NCBI GenBank assembly: GCA_018350325.1 | Contig: JAEVLN010000046.1 | Coordinates: 1-64,000, forward strand | Direction of reading: 5' to 3' | From: Globodera rostochiensis | Lineage: Eukaryota > Nematoda > Chromadorea > Rhabditida > Heteroderidae | Length of the DNA: 64,000 bases | Part shown: one piece after another, positions 22,375 through 32,900 of the stretch | Numbering within the stretch: the stretch's first letter is position 1 | Layout: the number at the start of each line of letters is the position of its first letter | Notes under the pieces: model-generated | What the model was told of the DNA's origin: nothing | The model's database searches: none | The model's input: only the letters and a program-made list of their open reading frames with translations | Program-made: the position numbers and the translations under genes

Positions 22375-23314
22375 TAGAGTCCGGACCAAAACCCAAAACC
22401 AAAACATTTTTGTTGTTTTGTACAAAATTTTCTACCAATATTATTGACATTGGGTCAAATTGGAAAAAAAACCAAAAGAAACCAAAACCAAAATAAACCC
22501 AATATTATTGACCAAATTTTGTTTGGTCCAAGCCCATTTTTGTACAAAACTTTTGGGTGTCTTCCAGTTGAATTTACACCCCTAAAGATGACATCATCAA
22601 TTTCAATCTTTTTAACAGGAAGGCCACAAGAAATTGATGGCTTAGTGGTTGTCTTTCGGTAGCTCTTATCTTATGTGTTGGGGTTCGAACCCGCTTGAGT
22701 GCAAGCATGTTTTGCGCTTCACCGCATTAATACAAATTTTTAAATAAATTTTTGCCAAATTTTTAAATAAATTTTTGCTTCTTAACAAAGATTGCCAGTT
22801 TTTAAAAAAATTCCCCCGGCGGCGCCTGTCGGCACCGCCGGACCTTTCACATTCCTAAAAAGTAGATACCGGAATTTAATGACCGGATTCGGAAAAAAAC
22901 TTATATTGTTTTTCTTGCCCACTGAAGACAATGCTGAAAGTTTTGAGAAAAAAATGTTTTATATCCCCACCCGACCCCCCGACATGGTCAACGCTGGCCT
23001 CCACGACCCCGACTAGGGGACGGTTTGGTTTGTAGTTGGCGTGATTGACGTGACATTGGTCAGAAAAAGCATTGAATAAATTTTATTTAAAAAAATCGTA
23101 AATTTAGGCTTTTTGTTATGTTTTACTAAAAACTTTTGGATTTTGTACAAATTTTGGGTTTTGCCAGACCAAAAAAAACCAAAAAAAACAAACCCAATAT
23201 TATTGACCAAATTTTGTTTGGTCCAAATTGGAGCCCAACCCAAAAGAAACCAAAACCAAAATAAACCCAATATTATTGACCAAATTTTGTTTGGGTCCAA
23301 CTTTCCGGTCTCTA
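22375..23314. mobile_element. 940-bp hAT-like nonautonomous element, perfect 8-bp TSD
   Basis: The left end is TAGAGTCCGGA; the right end is the inverse TAGAGACCGGA. Flanking 8-mers GTAATAAC (22367-22374 and 23315-23322) are identical. TAGNG termini plus an nTnnnnAn 8-bp TSD fit hAT. The inside has no transposase. It contains a tRNA-like module (22638-22692), the GGCGGCGCCTGTCGGCACCG core at ~22818, and one diverged copy (~23020-23160) of the 263-bp satellite unit that is amplified at 600-4560. Confidence 0.92.
22638..22692 (+). repeat. tRNA-like A/B-box module inside hAT element
   Basis: The A-box-like TGGCTTAGTGG (22638-22648) and the near-perfect B box GGTTCGAACCC (22682-22692) are spaced as in tRNAs. 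The sequence between them does not fold as a convincing tRNA. It could be a SINE head or a Pol III promoter captured by the element. Confidence 0.6.
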
Positions 23315-23552
23315 GTAATAACTCCAGTTTGTCCCCACCCCCTTTTTAGAAAAAATACAAAATTTTTTAAAAGTCATATAAAACATGTTTCAAGGGGGTT
23401 TTCGGGGTCGCTGATCACTATTCTGACATTTATTTTACCCAGTTTCGAACCCCGGAAAACCCGAATTCGAACAATTTTTCGAAAATTCACATTTTCCAAA
23501 GTTTAAGCCTCAAAATCATTTAAAAAACATCAATTCGATCATTATTTGCTAG

Positions 23553-23792
23553 TACGTTTGCCTCCGATCATTTTGCCTCCGGTACGTTTTGCCACCCCAG
23601 CTAAAATGGACGTTTTGCCTCCTCAGCAAAAACGTTCCATTTTGCCAACTCATCAAAAACTTATTCGGTCAATTTCGAACCCCGGACCCGAATTCGAAGG
23701 TTTTTGTTTTCAAAATTTTTCGGAATTTTTGGTGGGGTGGCAAAACGTACTATTTTTGCTGGGGAGGAAAAACGTACCGGAGGCAAAACGTA
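23553..23792. mobile_element. ~240-bp MITE with TACGTTTTGCCTCC inverted repeats
   Basis: The left TACGTTTGCCTCCG...GGTACGTTTTGCC and the right GGTACGTTTT...GGAGGCAAAACGTA are inverted copies over about 40 bp with internal reiteration of TTTTGCCTCC. Flanks suggest a short TA- or TAG-type target duplication. Noncoding. Confidence 0.6.
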
Positions 23793-23799
23793 GTGTAAC

Positions 23800-24558
23800 C
23801 CACTTTGGTTTTGGGCGGACCCGTAACAACCCGAATTTTAATTTTGGCCCACGAAAATCTGATGCGGTAGCTGGTGGACACCCCTAACCAAATTTTCCTT
23901 TCTCACAAAATTGGAATTTTCGACTTGCAGGGCCACGGGAAGACTCTAATAGCTTTCGTCGCCCTGCGAATCTGGTTTGGACACCAATTTTCACTTTGAA
24001 AAAGACTGGAACTGAAACTGCCTTGAATCATTTTCAAGAAAAAAAATTTAGTCACCTTTGCTAATATTGAAATAAACCTTGGTAGATCCTTTATTTCCCA
24101 AAAGCCCAAAATAAAAACAATATAAGGAAGGGGATAAAGTCCACAAATATTCAAACTTGAAGACGATCCCAAATATAATCAATATCGATAACAAAATAAA
24201 TATTCAATATGAAGACAAACAAAATATGAACGCACAGAATATTGCGAACATCGATAACTGACGATATTGAAGTTATGATAAGAGGCAAAGTCCAAAAGAA
24301 ATGAATATCAAATGGGATATTTTCACCTTTGCCGAAATGTTCGGAAATACATTACAAAAAGGGCCAGAAGAGTCCTAGATGGGTAATACTATATTTATTG
24401 TATGATAAATGTAGCAAATACAATTTATTTAGTACGCTTTTTTTCGCAACAATAATCTGCTCTTTCTTCTCATTTAAATGATCACAAGAACCAAAAGTAC
24501 CATCGAAACTAAATTTAATTGGAGCTTTAAAAGATATTTTAATTTGTTAAAATTACTA
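23800..24558. other. intergenic, no feature seen
   Basis: AT-rich sequence without recognisable gene or repeat. Confidence 0.4.
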
Positions 24559-24770
24559 TTACAGAATGGATGTCAACGGCACGCCATTCGCCCCAACAAA
24601 TGGTGTTTTAAGACTATGTTTGTTTTTGTTGCACAGTCCTTTAAGGCACACGACACAATTGGCTTTGCCTCCATGCTTTTCGCACATGGGGTCAAATTCC
24701 GCACTATTACAGCCTGACTCAGAATACACGGCACACCCGTTAAAAACGAAAATTTCATTGCCTTTTTCTT
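24559..24770 (-). CDS. exon of a cysteine-rich, probably secreted protein
   Basis: A minus-strand frame that is not the longest here encodes six closely spaced cysteines: NGCAVYSESGC, then MCEKHGGKANCVVCLKGLCN, ending at a stop at 24559-24561. The C..C...LCN pattern resembles the C-terminal signature of Ly6-like or nematode ET-type modules. A possible preceding cysteine-containing segment (GCQTYSCIDGKD) lies near 24860-24900 on the same strand. Inferred: last exon of a small extracellular protein. No signal-peptide exon was located and the acceptor site (~24770) is approximate. Confidence 0.4.
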
Positions 24771-24899
24771 TTTAAATAAAAAATTGGGGTTTTAAGTTAA
24801 GCTTAGGCTGCATCGTTTTAATTATTATTTTGATTCCAAAACAAGGTGTCTGTAGTTAACAAATCTTTACCATCAATGCAGGAATAAGTTTGGCAGCCT

Positions 24900-26790
24900 G
24901 TGAAGTTGTTAATCCATTACAATCATGGTCATATCTGGGGTGTCTTGAACGAAAGGCATAAAAACATCGTCAAAAATGGTATCAACAGGAAAAAGTTTGA
25001 GGCGGCATAACAACAGATTTTTTAGTTATAATTAATGATCTAAATAAATAATAAATAAATCGGGCACAAAAACAAAAAAACAAAATGTGCAAATAAGAAA
25101 TGGTTGCACGTAACGGTCGGTTTGTAATAATTTCTTTTGTCTGAACTTGTTTGCCGAACAGGAATGTTGACGAATTAGTTTATTGTAAAAAAATTTAAAT
25201 ACTTTTTTAAAAAGAAGTATTTTTATTGCACCAATAAAAAGAAGAACTTTATAGAATTTGGTCAAGAATAAGCCAGTTTAACGCCTAAGCTTATTTATTT
25301 GCTCACTACAAATTTTAAGGCACGTCCGAAAGCTGAAGGTGCGATTTAAGATTGAATAAGATTTGCACTTGTGTTGAGAGAATATCTATTTATGCACATT
25401 AAAAACCAATGGATTAACACAAAAAATCCAACGCTTTCCCAGAGGTGTTCTGTGTGTATGAATAATCTAAATGACCCATCCTCCAATGAACAGCTTTTAC
25501 AAATTTTTCCGGAAACTCCAATTTTAATAAATAAAACGCTGATGTCTGTCCCCATACTCTGCCCCCTTCATTCGCTTTTCCAGGGCTAAAAGTGATGCAA
25601 TTTGGCATATAACGATGCTGTAGTGAGGGAGCCAACCAAATGTGTGATTTTTATTGCATTGTTCACGCTCAAATAGATATTGGAAAATTTGTCAAGAATT
25701 ATCTGTATAATTTCTCAAAATTAAATGAATATAAATAGTCGAAATTGGCCCAAAAAATCCTCGTAAACCAAAACCAAAAAGTCTAACTTTTTTGTAAAAC
25801 ACATCTTTTAAGCAAATTAAGCACCTTGAGGACAGCACAGTAGCCAAACTTAAGGCTTTTTGAAAAAATTTTCTTCAAATTCCCGTCCGGAACCGGTCGG
25901 GAAATTCCCGGTTTTTTGAATCACAGTCCCGGTCCCGTTCCCGGAAAAATCGTAATCCCGATCCCGGTTTGCAGCGCCGAAAGGGCGGCGCTAGTGGCGG
26001 GACGGTAATGAACCCAGCCCTTAAAATTCTCCTAATTTTCTCCAAGTAACAAGGATTGTCCAACTTTAACCAGAGATTTGAATTTTTTAAATGCATTTTT
26101 CTTAAAAATTTAGAAGAAATTTCACATTTTTTCCGATTTTAAAACAAAGAAAAATTTTTGACAAAAAATAGGAGCTACAAACTTATTACATTTGGTTTTC
26201 CCATCGCATAAATTAAAGCGGGTTAAAAAAGTCAGGTTGGGCCATTTAAATTAGGTAAGCTAAGCGGGTCACTACCGTCCCGGCCACTAACTACCGTCCC
26301 GCCAATGGCACTTTTAATGCTAATTTGCTTAATACTTAATTTTTTCTTCTTTTAACGTCTAATAAGAATTTCGACCCGAAACCCGACCCAAAACCTCGGG
26401 TTGAGAAACCGGAATTCGGCTCTCGGTTTTCGGGAACCCGCGGCAACCCTGGTATAGAATACTCATCTGAAAGGAATTCAAACCGAATAATAGGAAATTC
26501 CTTCCTCTCCATTCATTCACGCAACCCCCCCCCCCCTCCTCTCATCAGGCTTTATCGATTAGTGGAGAAGCATTGTCGGAATGGCCACAGCAAAGGAAGA
26601 AGCAGCGAAGCAAATTTGCCCCCAATGCTCCTCAAAGCTGGACACTACAACCCCATTCCCGCTGACCTATTGATGATTGCCAAAATTTGGTCGATATTGT
26701 TTCTAATGATTTAATGTGTGATGTTTTTTTAGACTGCGAATTTTTCCGCTACCCTTGAAATGGACGAGGTTGGTTTAACGTCTTGTTTAA
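24900..26790. other. intergenic with TE debris, no gene seen
   Basis: No convincing exon. At ~25880-25980 there is a fragment rich in TCCCGGT words like those of the hAT-like elements at 28959-29314 and 43310-43875. A C-run occurs at ~26527. The remainder is unremarkable. Confidence 0.45.
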
Positions 26791-26797
26791 TTTTTGA

Positions 26798-27900
26798 ACT
26801 CGCTACTTTTGTCCCGACTCGCTACTTTTATCCCGACTCGCTACTTTTGTCCCAACTCGCTACTTTTGTCCCGACTCGCTACTTTTATCCCGACTCGCTA
26901 CTTTTGTCCCAACTCGCTACCCTTTTTTACTTTTCAAAAACCATTTAAAACAAAAAAAACTACTAAATCATTGGCTAAAACCCATTACTTATTATTTTAT
27001 AATAATAAGAAACCACAATGACCCACTACGACAGCGGATTGGCTCCAAAACGTTAACAATTTTCGACTTTCACGAGAATCCGAACTTTTTGAATCCAATG
27101 TTTTTTTTCTAGCATTTTGGTCTTTCGACTATTAAGAAAGTTACAAGCAAATTAAGTTGGCCAAAAACTATAGGGGGAGAGGGACCTTTTCGTTCGATGT
27201 CCACTCTGCGAATTGTCCGCTCGGCGAAATGCCCACACACAAAAATTGTTGTTAGCGCAGAATCTCGAATCGCTCTCTTCATTTTTTTTTGAAAAACACA
27301 TGATATAAAATGGCGCCGGATCAACTTGCCCCACCCTCGATCGATTTGTCTCATCGAGAGCTGTCGATTGATACCAAATTTGTTAAGATTGATCCACAAC
27401 AAAAACTAAAACTTAGTCCAAAAAGGTTCATTTCTTTTCCTTCATTTTTCGTGAACTTTAAACCTCTATATTCAGTTCTTGGTTGTGTTACCCGAGCCTA
27501 AAAATAGTACCATTCATTTTGTCTCATCGAGTGGAATCAAATGGTATATCATTTATAAGGAAATCGTGGTTTTTGAAAGTAAAAAAGGGTAGCGAGTCGG
27601 GACAAAAGTAGCGAGTCGGGACAAAAGTAGCGAGTCGGGACAAAAGTAGCGAGTCGGGACAAAAGTAGCGAGTCGGGACAAAAGTAGCGAGTCGTGACAA
27701 AAGTAGCGAGTCGGGACAAAAGTAGCGAGTCGGGACAAAAGTAGCGAGTCGGGACAAAAGTAGCGAGTCGGGACAAAAGTAGCGAGTCGGGACAAAAGTA
27801 GCGAGTCGGGACAAAAGTAGCGAGTCGGGACAAAAGTAGCGAGTCGGGACAAAAGTAGCGAGTCAGGATAAAAGTAGCGAGTCGGGTCAAAGTAGCGTGT
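26798..27900. mobile_element. foldback-like element with inverted 19-bp repeat arrays
   Basis: The left arm (~26798-26922) has about six copies of CTCGCTACTTTTGTCCCGA. The right arm (~27585-27900) has about sixteen copies of its reverse complement (AGTAGCGAGTCGGGACAAA). The inner flanks are also inverted: CGCTACCCTTTTTTACTTTT at the left and its complement AAAAGGGTAGCG at the right. Long terminal inverted repeats built of tandem units are the hallmark of foldback elements. The ~650-bp centre has no recognised ORF. The long minus-strand frames over the right array are repeat translations. Confidence 0.7.
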
Positions 27901-28112
27901 TGGGGAGTAGCGAGTTGCAAGATTTCCTAATAGAAGTAATAAAAAAAGCAATAAAAAATTTTGTATGCAAATTAAATTCTGAGAAAATTTTTGAAAATAA
28001 GCAGAGATTTGTAAAATATTCATTTTTTTGGTGGCAGAATTTTTAGTCACGAAAAAGTCTTTATTGAAAATTTTTAAAAAGTAATCGTGGCCCTACTAAT
28101 TATAAATTTAAT

Positions 28113-28499
28113 TTGATATCCCTTTACAGTTTTTCTCCCACCGATCGAATTAACCAGCCACCTACGTACCCGGTCACTACTAGTAATTCTTTTAAAACCC
28201 AATTTCTTGCAATGTTCCCGACAACGAAAAGTGCGCGTAAAAAGCTCCCGCCAGAACTTTTATTCGAATTAGTCCATTGTTTCCGTGCCGAGCACGGCGT
28301 TTTGAACGCCATTTTTTCCTCTTCTCAAACGCTGCGAAAGTTTCTGCTGCCCCGAGCCGTCAGATGGCAAGCAGTTCGGATTTCTGTATGTTTATTATTG
28401 GTAAAATTGAAGAATACTTGTACCTCACCAAATCCCATAAATTATATTATCATTCGGCTCGGCTCGGTCTGTAACGCCGGAATCTGCAAAAATTTTTGA
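28113..28499 (+). CDS. F-box-like motif ORF (partial or single exon)
   Basis: The plus-strand frame contains KLPPELLFELVHCF followed by LNAIFSSSQTLRKFLLPRAV, which resembles the F-box pattern (LPPEhhhxhhxxh...h...S...hxxhhxP). An internal ATG at 28211-28213 begins just before it. Known: F-box proteins recruit substrates to SCF ubiquitin ligases. Past residue ~90 the frame runs into a repetitive inverted-repeat element (28393 on), so the 3' part is probably not coding. Inferred: a fragment or short member of a nematode F-box family; no C-terminal interaction domain is visible. Confidence 0.35.
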   Translation: MISLYSFSPTDRINQPPTYPVTTSNSFKTQFLAMFPTTKSARKKLPPELLFELVHCFRAEHGVLNAIFSSSQTLRKFLLPRAVRWQAVRISVCLLLVKLKNTCTSPNPINYIIIRLGSVCNAGICKNF

Positions 28500-28925
28500 G
28501 CGGAAGCAACTATGAAGCAAGGTATGGCTCCTCAACGTTGGCCAAAAACCATAGGGGGGGGGACCTTTTGGTCAAAATTTCTGGGAAAAAATTTGTATTC
28601 TAAAAATTGTCTGAAAATATGTTATTTGATGCACTGATTACGAATTCGTCATAGAAAATAAAGATTGAGAATTTAAGCCGGTGTTTGAACCGGTTTAAAT
28701 TTTTTAAATCAATGAAAAAACAACTTTAAGCAACACCAAATCCACTTTTGACCAAAAGGGTCCCTCCCTATGGTTTTTGGCCAACTTTGAGGGGCCATAA
28801 CTTTCTTCATAGTTGCTTACTCGCAAAATTTTTTGCAGGTTCCGGCGTCACAGGCCGAGCGGAGTCAAATGATATATGATTTATGGGATTTGGTGAGGTA
28901 CAAGTACCTATTCTTCCATTTTTTT
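28393..28925. mobile_element. ~530-bp inverted-repeat element (long arms)
   Basis: The left arm (TTGAAGAATACTTGTACCTC, then ACCAAATCCCATAAATTAT, then GGCCAAAAACCATAGGGG) is matched in inverse by the right arm (CCCTATGGTTTTTGGCC, then AAATCATAAATCATATATC inverse, then GAGGTACAAGTA). Related single-arm fragments lie at ~19690-19730, ~21885-21935 and ~27155-27190. The central ~170 bp is unique. Its insertion next to the F-box-like ORF disrupts that frame. Confidence 0.65.
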
Positions 28926-28958
28926 TCTTTTGATTGGATTGCATTATATTGTGAGAAC

Positions 28959-29314
28959 TAGAGTTGGTGGGAACGGGATCCCGACCGGGACCGGTTGGGA
29001 AATTCCCAATTTATCGAATCCCGATCCTGGTTTTTAAAAATGGTATCCCGTCCCGGTTTTTGAGAGTCTCGAATCCCGTCACGGCCGGACCGGGACTAAC
29101 CCGGGGTACACCCCTAATTTGTAAGGATGGGGTTTTTGAGAGTAGAAACGCGGTTTGGTTGTGATGTAGTGGTTAAAATTGCTGATGATGCCTAAGACAA
29201 CGAGGAGCGAAATCCCAATCCCGGTTCAACATGCTGGCCCCGATCCCGGCTTTCACGGTCCCGGTCAATCGCGGTCCCAATTTTTCCCAAAAATCCCGAT
29301 CCCTACCAACTCTA
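28959..29314. mobile_element. 356-bp hAT-like MITE, perfect 8-bp TSD
   Basis: Ends are TAGAGTTGGTGGG and the inverse TACCAACTCTA. Both flanks read GTGAGAAC (28951-28958 and 29315-29322). Subterminal regions are rich in GGGATCCCG/TCCCGGTC words. A weak tRNA-like A box (TGATGTAGTGG) is near 29162. The TSD resembles a 5' splice site. No coding capacity. Confidence 0.92.
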
Positions 29315-29359
29315 GTGAGAACCAATTTACACTTTTAGAAATATAACTGTCTCAAAACG

Positions 29360-29680
29360 ATGCATGACCGTGTTCTGAGTATTTGGTGTTGGGGTTGTGT
29401 TCTTCGGGCCGCCGCCTTTGACCCGAATTGTAAGGCGTTTATGGACCAACTTAAGGACTACCTTGAGGACACCTCGGTAAATGGTTTATCAGAATCGAGA
29501 GGTCTCGATCGATCAGATAATCACATTTTTGGGGGTCGGATCCAAGAGAATTTGATTATAGCTTAATTTTTGTTTCATTCTTTGGGTTTGGTTCAGATTC
29601 TCAAGAAAAAGGCAGTCTGCGTGCTCACCGGTGATGCGGACTCAAATGTGAAGGGAAAGGTCAATTTTATTGACGATTAA
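29360..29680 (+). pseudogene. truncated Cu/Zn superoxide dismutase-like gene, 2 exons
   Basis: Exon 1, 29360-29476 (39 codons, donor GTAAATGG), and exon 2, 29597-29680, join in phase. Exon 1 matches the leader exon of the full gene downstream (FxDQLKDYLEDTS versus [13 protein letters not shown]). Exon 2 (AVCVLTGDADSNVKGKVNFI) is the first beta-strand region of Cu/Zn SOD, like the corresponding exon at 31029, but it ends in VNFIDD and a stop. All metal ligands would be missing. It is followed by a TE-like TAGGGCTGCTGG end at 29742, so the rest was probably lost or never duplicated. Non-enzymatic if expressed. Confidence 0.7.
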
Positions 29681-29977
29681 AAATAATGAGTAAAATTGTT
29701 TGATTGAATTACTCAATTCATTTGTTTCAATACAAAATGACTAGGGCTGCTGGTTGTTGGTTTCACATTTTTGGTTACTCGACCGATAACCGAACCAAAG
29801 CTTTCGGTTAAACCGAATCGAACCGTACCTTTCGGTTAAATCGAACCGAAGCTTTTGGTTAAACCGAACTGAAAAATGCCGATAACTGGCCAGATCTCGT
29901 CCAGTCTCTACATAATACTAAACGCTAATTCTTTTGAATCGAAACTTTTTTTTCAGAATTATCAAATTCTCAAAGAG

Positions 29978-32900
29978 ATGTTCGATCGCCTTTTGCTTAT
30001 TAATCAGTGTTGGCGTGTTGTTGTGGGTGCTGCCGGAGTTGAGCCGGTTTTCAAGGCGTTTCTGGACCAAGTCAATGACTACTTCACGTACGCCTCGGTA
30101 ACAGGGAGCTCAACTTATCTGGGACAAAATATGGCATCCGGCTCCAAAATAGTGGCATTTTTTCTGAGTTCCGGAAAATCGGTCACCGGAAAATTGGTTA
30201 CCGGGGATTTTCGGAAAATTGGTCACCAGGATATTTCGAGTTTTTCGTTCCAACTTTTTTCAAACAACTCTAAAAGCTTAGATTTTTTTGCTATGTTACT
30301 CAACTCGAAGAGATCTTTTGATTGATACTAATTGCAACTAATTAGGCTTAGTATAAACAAAGTTAGCGTAAAGGGGCGCGAGTTTTCTCAGAAGCGAACC
30401 ACTTTTCAGCTTACAACATTTTTAAAAGTCTACAGAATACGATGAATTTATTACCATTTGAAAGCATTTAGTCTGAAGAAGCTTTTTCAAAGTTAAGCTA
30501 AGCTTTTAGAGTTGTTCGAAAAAAGTTAGAACGAAAAACTCGAAATATCCTGGTGACCAATTTTCCTTGGTGACCAATTTTCCGGTGAACGATTTTCCGT
30601 TCACCATTTTTTCTGGCAGATTTTTTTCTTGAAACAACCTTTTTTTTGAGAATTCTGCTTCACTTCTGGGGGGGGGGGGAGGGTCGGCGTTGCGGGTAGG
30701 CGCCGCCGAGAAAATTTTGATTTTTTTACTCTTATTTGTTAACAGATTTGCAACCAAAAACTTCAAATTGTAAGAATCAAAGAGCACTTTTTTCAGGAAT
30801 TCTCATTTTTCCCTTAAAAACTAAGAAAATTTTTTGGAAATGTGGCAAAAATAATGGCAAATTTTCAAAACATTTGGCATTTGCCATTAAAAAGGGGCAA
30901 ATTGAGCTCCCTGCTCGGTAAATGGTTTATAGGGGGTTCGCGAATTGCGTGTAGATTTTTGCCGACTTAGAGGCCTAGCATTTTGTTTTGTCTAGGAATT
31001 TCGAATCAAATTTAAAAAAATTTTACAGAAACCAGCCGCGCAAAAGATCGTTTGTACCCTCGTCGGTGATACGGACCAAAATGTGAAGGGAATGGTCACC
31101 TTCAGTCTGGTGCGTGTTTTTCAATCATTTTTCAAAAGGTTAACACACAAATTTTTTAAATTTATGTTTAGGACAGTCTGACCACCCAAGTTGCAATCAC
31201 GGGCCAGATCAGTGGCCTTTCGCCCGGTGCAGCACACGGTTTTCATGTCCATGGTTGGTTTTGGTTGTTTTTATTTTTTTGTTATAAATTTTGTTTAAGA
31301 ATTCAGCGATCTGAGCAACGGGTGCTCCACTGACGGGCCACACGTAAATCCGATAAACAAATCGCACGGAGGGCCAAGTGTACGTCCCCAGAAATGAGAG
31401 AAAAAAAAAATTAAAGCACCTTTTAATTGTGCTTACGGGCGGAAAGCTCTTAACAAAATTGGTCAAAAATTCTTCAAAATTTTGAACCCTACTCTCGACT
31501 CGAGACAACGAGACCAAACAAATATTTTGCCCAAATATTTGTTGTACAATTAATCCGAGTATTTTTCCAACTATTAATTTCTTTTTGTTGAAGATTTTAG
31601 AGAGTTTTGTTAAGAAAATTGGTCCGAAAATTTATCGATTTTCCGACTTTTTACTCAAAGATTTCGGAACTCGGAATTCCGAGGCATCAAACTTTTCCGG
31701 AAACCGGAATTCCGACCATTACTGGTCTCTACTCTCGACCGGGGTGGTGTAGTGGTGTGTGGTGGGGTCTATTAGGGGGCTTAGATGGGGGTTCGGATCT
31801 GCATCGATTCCGACTTTCTGTGAGCATCTATGTGTGGAAAAATTTCTAAAAATTTAATTAATTATTTCAGATTTTAAAAAAGATTTTTGGTTCGCGTTTA
31901 CAAGTTTAGGAATTTTCATTTTTTGCTCTGCAAAATTGGGCGGACCCTCGTACTTACAAATCCAAGAATGTACTTGGAAAATGAGAATTTGGCGTGGGGT
32001 GTTGCAAATTTTAGAATTTTAACAAAGGAGCTCACGATTTGGCATTGTGTAGATTCAAAATGTTCAATAAAAAATGGTCATTTTATCAAAAATGCGCTCT
32101 CCTTCTTTCTCAAAACATTGGATCTCTTGATCATTTCTATTTTCTATATTCCAGCATATTTTTCTTCAATTTCCTTAACAAAATTCATTAAAATTTCCAA
32201 AAAATTTTCCCGGCGCATCCTATTCAAAATGGTTGCAAATCTCCTAACAAATTTAGTCAAAAAGGCCAGTTGTTATATTATAGGTAAGTAGCAGGGATGG
32301 GCGGAATTCCGATTTCCGACTTTCCGATTTCCGATTTCCGACATTTTTGGGGTCGGAATTCCGATTTCCGAGTTCCGAAAATTTTTGAGACCCCGGAATT
32401 CCGAGTTCCGATTTCCGAAATTTTGAGCAAAAAGTCGGAAATTTTCGGAAAAATCGATAATTTTCGGCCCCACTTTTCTTAACAAATCTCGTTAAGATCT
32501 TCAAAAAAATTTCCCGGTGGCGCCTATCGGCGCCACCGGACCTCTCCCATTCTCCTAAAAAACTTCAAAAATTTGCGTTTTTTAAAAATTTTGGTTGCAA
32601 ATCTCTTAACAAATAGTCATCAAAAATCCAAAATTTTCTCGGCGGCGCCTATCGGCACCGCCGAATCCCTCCACATCCCCAATGCCAACCCCGGTTGGAC
32701 CAGGATTAACGGGGATAAAAATTTAACTCTTAAAAAGGTCATTTTTGAGCGAGATTTCAGATTGATGGTGGTTTGGTGGTGATTGGTAGGGAGTTGAGGG
32801 ATTGATTGGTTGGGGTTCAGATCCTCGATGTTGCTATTATTTTCCCTATTTTCTTTGGACATCTATGGTAGAGTAAACAATTTTTTAATTTGTCCCGATT

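Noticed and set aside
22638..22692. Functional tRNA gene
   Set aside because: Only A and B boxes fit; acceptor and anticodon stems do not pair convincingly and it lies inside a transposon. Called tRNA-like instead.
27524..28050. Repetitive proteins of LLSRLATFVPTRYFCPDS type on the minus strand
   Set aside because: All three minus frames encode the same peptide repeat, as expected of a 19-bp unit without stops. No evidence of a gene.
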